Assembly: GCA_964485455.1 (NCBI GenBank)
Contig: CAZAJU010000034.1
Coordinates: 1-21,786, forward strand
Length of the DNA: 21,786 nt
Direction: 5' to 3'
From: Tissierella_B sp964485455
GTDB lineage: Bacteria; Bacillota; Clostridia; Tissierellales; Tissierellaceae
In this document: positions 20,928 to 21,786 of the stretch, piece after piece
Layout: every line of letters begins with the position of its first letter
Position numbering within the stretch: position 1 is the first letter of the stretch
Made by a program: the position numbers and the translations under genes
The notes under the pieces: generated by a model
The model's input: only the letters and a program-made list of their open reading frames with translations
Databases searched by the model: none
What the model was told of the DNA's origin: nothing

Positions 20928-21786
20928 ATGGCACTGGAAGGCAAAGTATTAGTAGCACAGGGGGGAGGCCCAACAGCTGTAATCAATCAATCCTTGGTTG
21001 GAGTAGTTTTAGAGGCTAGAAAGTTTTCTAATGTAACAAAGATTTATGGTGCATTACACGGGGTTTCTGGCATTATCAATGAGGATTTTGTAGATTTAAC
21101 TCAAGAAACTACTTTTAATCTAGAAAGTATCGCTTCTACACCTTCATCAGCACTTTTGTCCACTAGAGATAAACCGGATGAAAATTATTGCTATGAGATG
21201 TTTAAGGTAATGAAGGCACATGATATTAGATACTTCTTCTATATTGGAGGAAACGACTCAGCAGATACTGTTAGGATAGTAAATGAAAAGGCAAAGGAAT
21301 CAGGTTATGAATTAAGAGCAGTACATATTCCCAAGACCATAGACAATGACTTATTGGTAAATGACCACTGCCCAGGTTACGGTTCTGCTGCTAAATTTGT
21401 AGCTCAAGCTTTTATGGGGGTAAATTTGGATGTTAGCGCACTTTCAGGTGTATATATTGGGGTTGTAATGGGAAGAAATGCTGGATTCTTAACTGCAGCT
21501 GCTGCAATGGCGCAGAAGTTTCCCGATGATGGACCACACCTAATCTATTTTCCAGAAAGAGCATTTAATGTAGATAAGTACCTTGCAGATGTTAAGGAAG
21601 TATATGATAAGTATGGTAAATGTATAATAGCTGTTTCAGAGGGAATAGTCGATGAAAGCGGAACGCCTATTATATCCAAGTTGTCAGAGAATATTGAAAG
21701 GGACAGTCATGGCAATATTCAACTTTCAGGTACAGGAGCCCTTGGAGATTTACTTGCTAACACCATTAAGGAAAGACTAGGAATTA
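20928..21786 (+). CDS. 6-phosphofructokinase, probably PPi-dependent (3' truncated by window)
   Basis: The first 286 residues of a phosphofructokinase that phosphorylates fructose 6-phosphate; the end is beyond the window (the family is about 400 residues). The N-terminal GGGPTAVIN (12-20), GGNDSADT (107-114), PKTIDNDL (135-142, with the catalytic D139), GYGSAAKF, MGRNAGFLTA and YFPER all match. Lys136 in PKTIDND, where ATP enzymes have Gly (GTIDND), and the acidic D110 in place of the ATP-type Gly point to pyrophosphate as phosphoryl donor, by established rules for the family. The ATG at 20928 has AAGGGGG upstream. It is the only plus-strand gene, divergent from rho. Confidence 0.9.
   Translation, partial: MALEGKVLVAQGGGPTAVINQSLVGVVLEARKFSNVTKIYGALHGVSGIINEDFVDLTQETTFNLESIASTPSSALLSTRDKPDENYCYEMFKVMKAHDIRYFFYIGGNDSADTVRIVNEKAKESGYELRAVHIPKTIDNDLLVNDHCPGYGSAAKFVAQAFMGVNLDVSALSGVYIGVVMGRNAGFLTAAAAMAQKFPDDGPHLIYFPERAFNVDKYLADVKEVYDKYGKCIIAVSEGIVDESGTPIISKLSENIERDSHGNIQLSGTGALGDLLANTIKERLGI

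Overview
The window is low-GC DNA from an endospore-forming member of the Clostridia. Evidence for this is the sporulation set spoIID, spoIIQ and spoIIID, the Gram-positive cell-wall genes, strong purine-rich ribosome binding sites and AT-rich intergenic DNA with intrinsic terminators. I cannot name the genus. A Tissierellales or Peptostreptococcales type organism would fit, but that is a guess.

All protein genes except the last lie on the minus strand. Read in the direction of transcription (right to left), the order is rho, rpmE, yqhQ-like (DUF1385), prmC, two chromate-transporter halves, prfA, tsaC/ywlC, ywlE, rpiB, upp, tagO-like, wecB/mnaA, ywmB-like, murA, spoIID, spoIIQ, spoIIID, mbl, tRNA-Pro, a secreted phosphodiester-glycosidase-type protein, and the 5' half of a SAM-I riboswitch cut by the left edge. 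At the right edge a partial, probably PPi-dependent phosphofructokinase gene diverges from rho on the plus strand. The minus-strand order largely follows the Bacillus subtilis rho-to-mbl chromosome segment, with two notable differences: a chromate-transporter pair sits between prmC and prfA, and no ATP synthase operon lies upstream of ywmB.

Regions and how they work together. (1) 20.9-14.6 kb: transcription termination (Rho), ribosomal protein L31, and the release-factor pair PrmC/RF1. (2) 14.4-11.7 kb: tRNA t6A synthesis (TsaC), arginine dephosphorylation (YwlE), pentose isomerisation (RpiB) and uracil salvage (Upp). (3) 11.6-7.3 kb: envelope precursors. TagO loads undecaprenyl phosphate, WecB makes UDP-ManNAc, and MurA makes the first dedicated peptidoglycan precursor. 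(4) 6.9-3.5 kb: engulfment and mother-cell sporulation. SpoIID is a peptidoglycan lytic enzyme, SpoIIQ a forespore membrane LytM protein behind a good sigma-F promoter, and SpoIIID a mother-cell regulator; Mbl is a MreB-type actin.

Non-coding content is rich for a housekeeping region: a SAM-I riboswitch with its promoter, seven credible promoters in all, about nine terminators or terminator-like hairpins, a 200-bp imperfect palindrome resembling a MITE (18719-18918), a highly structured element resembling the end or omega-RNA region of an IS605/TnpB element (about 6996-7116), and a seven-unit heptanucleotide array at the 3' end of ywlE. Many start codons are TTG or GTG, and several are placed here by the Shine-Dalgarno position. 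No CRISPR array, intact transposase, prophage or defence system is seen. I found no clearly new protein system; the unusual signals are mainly in the non-coding DNA.
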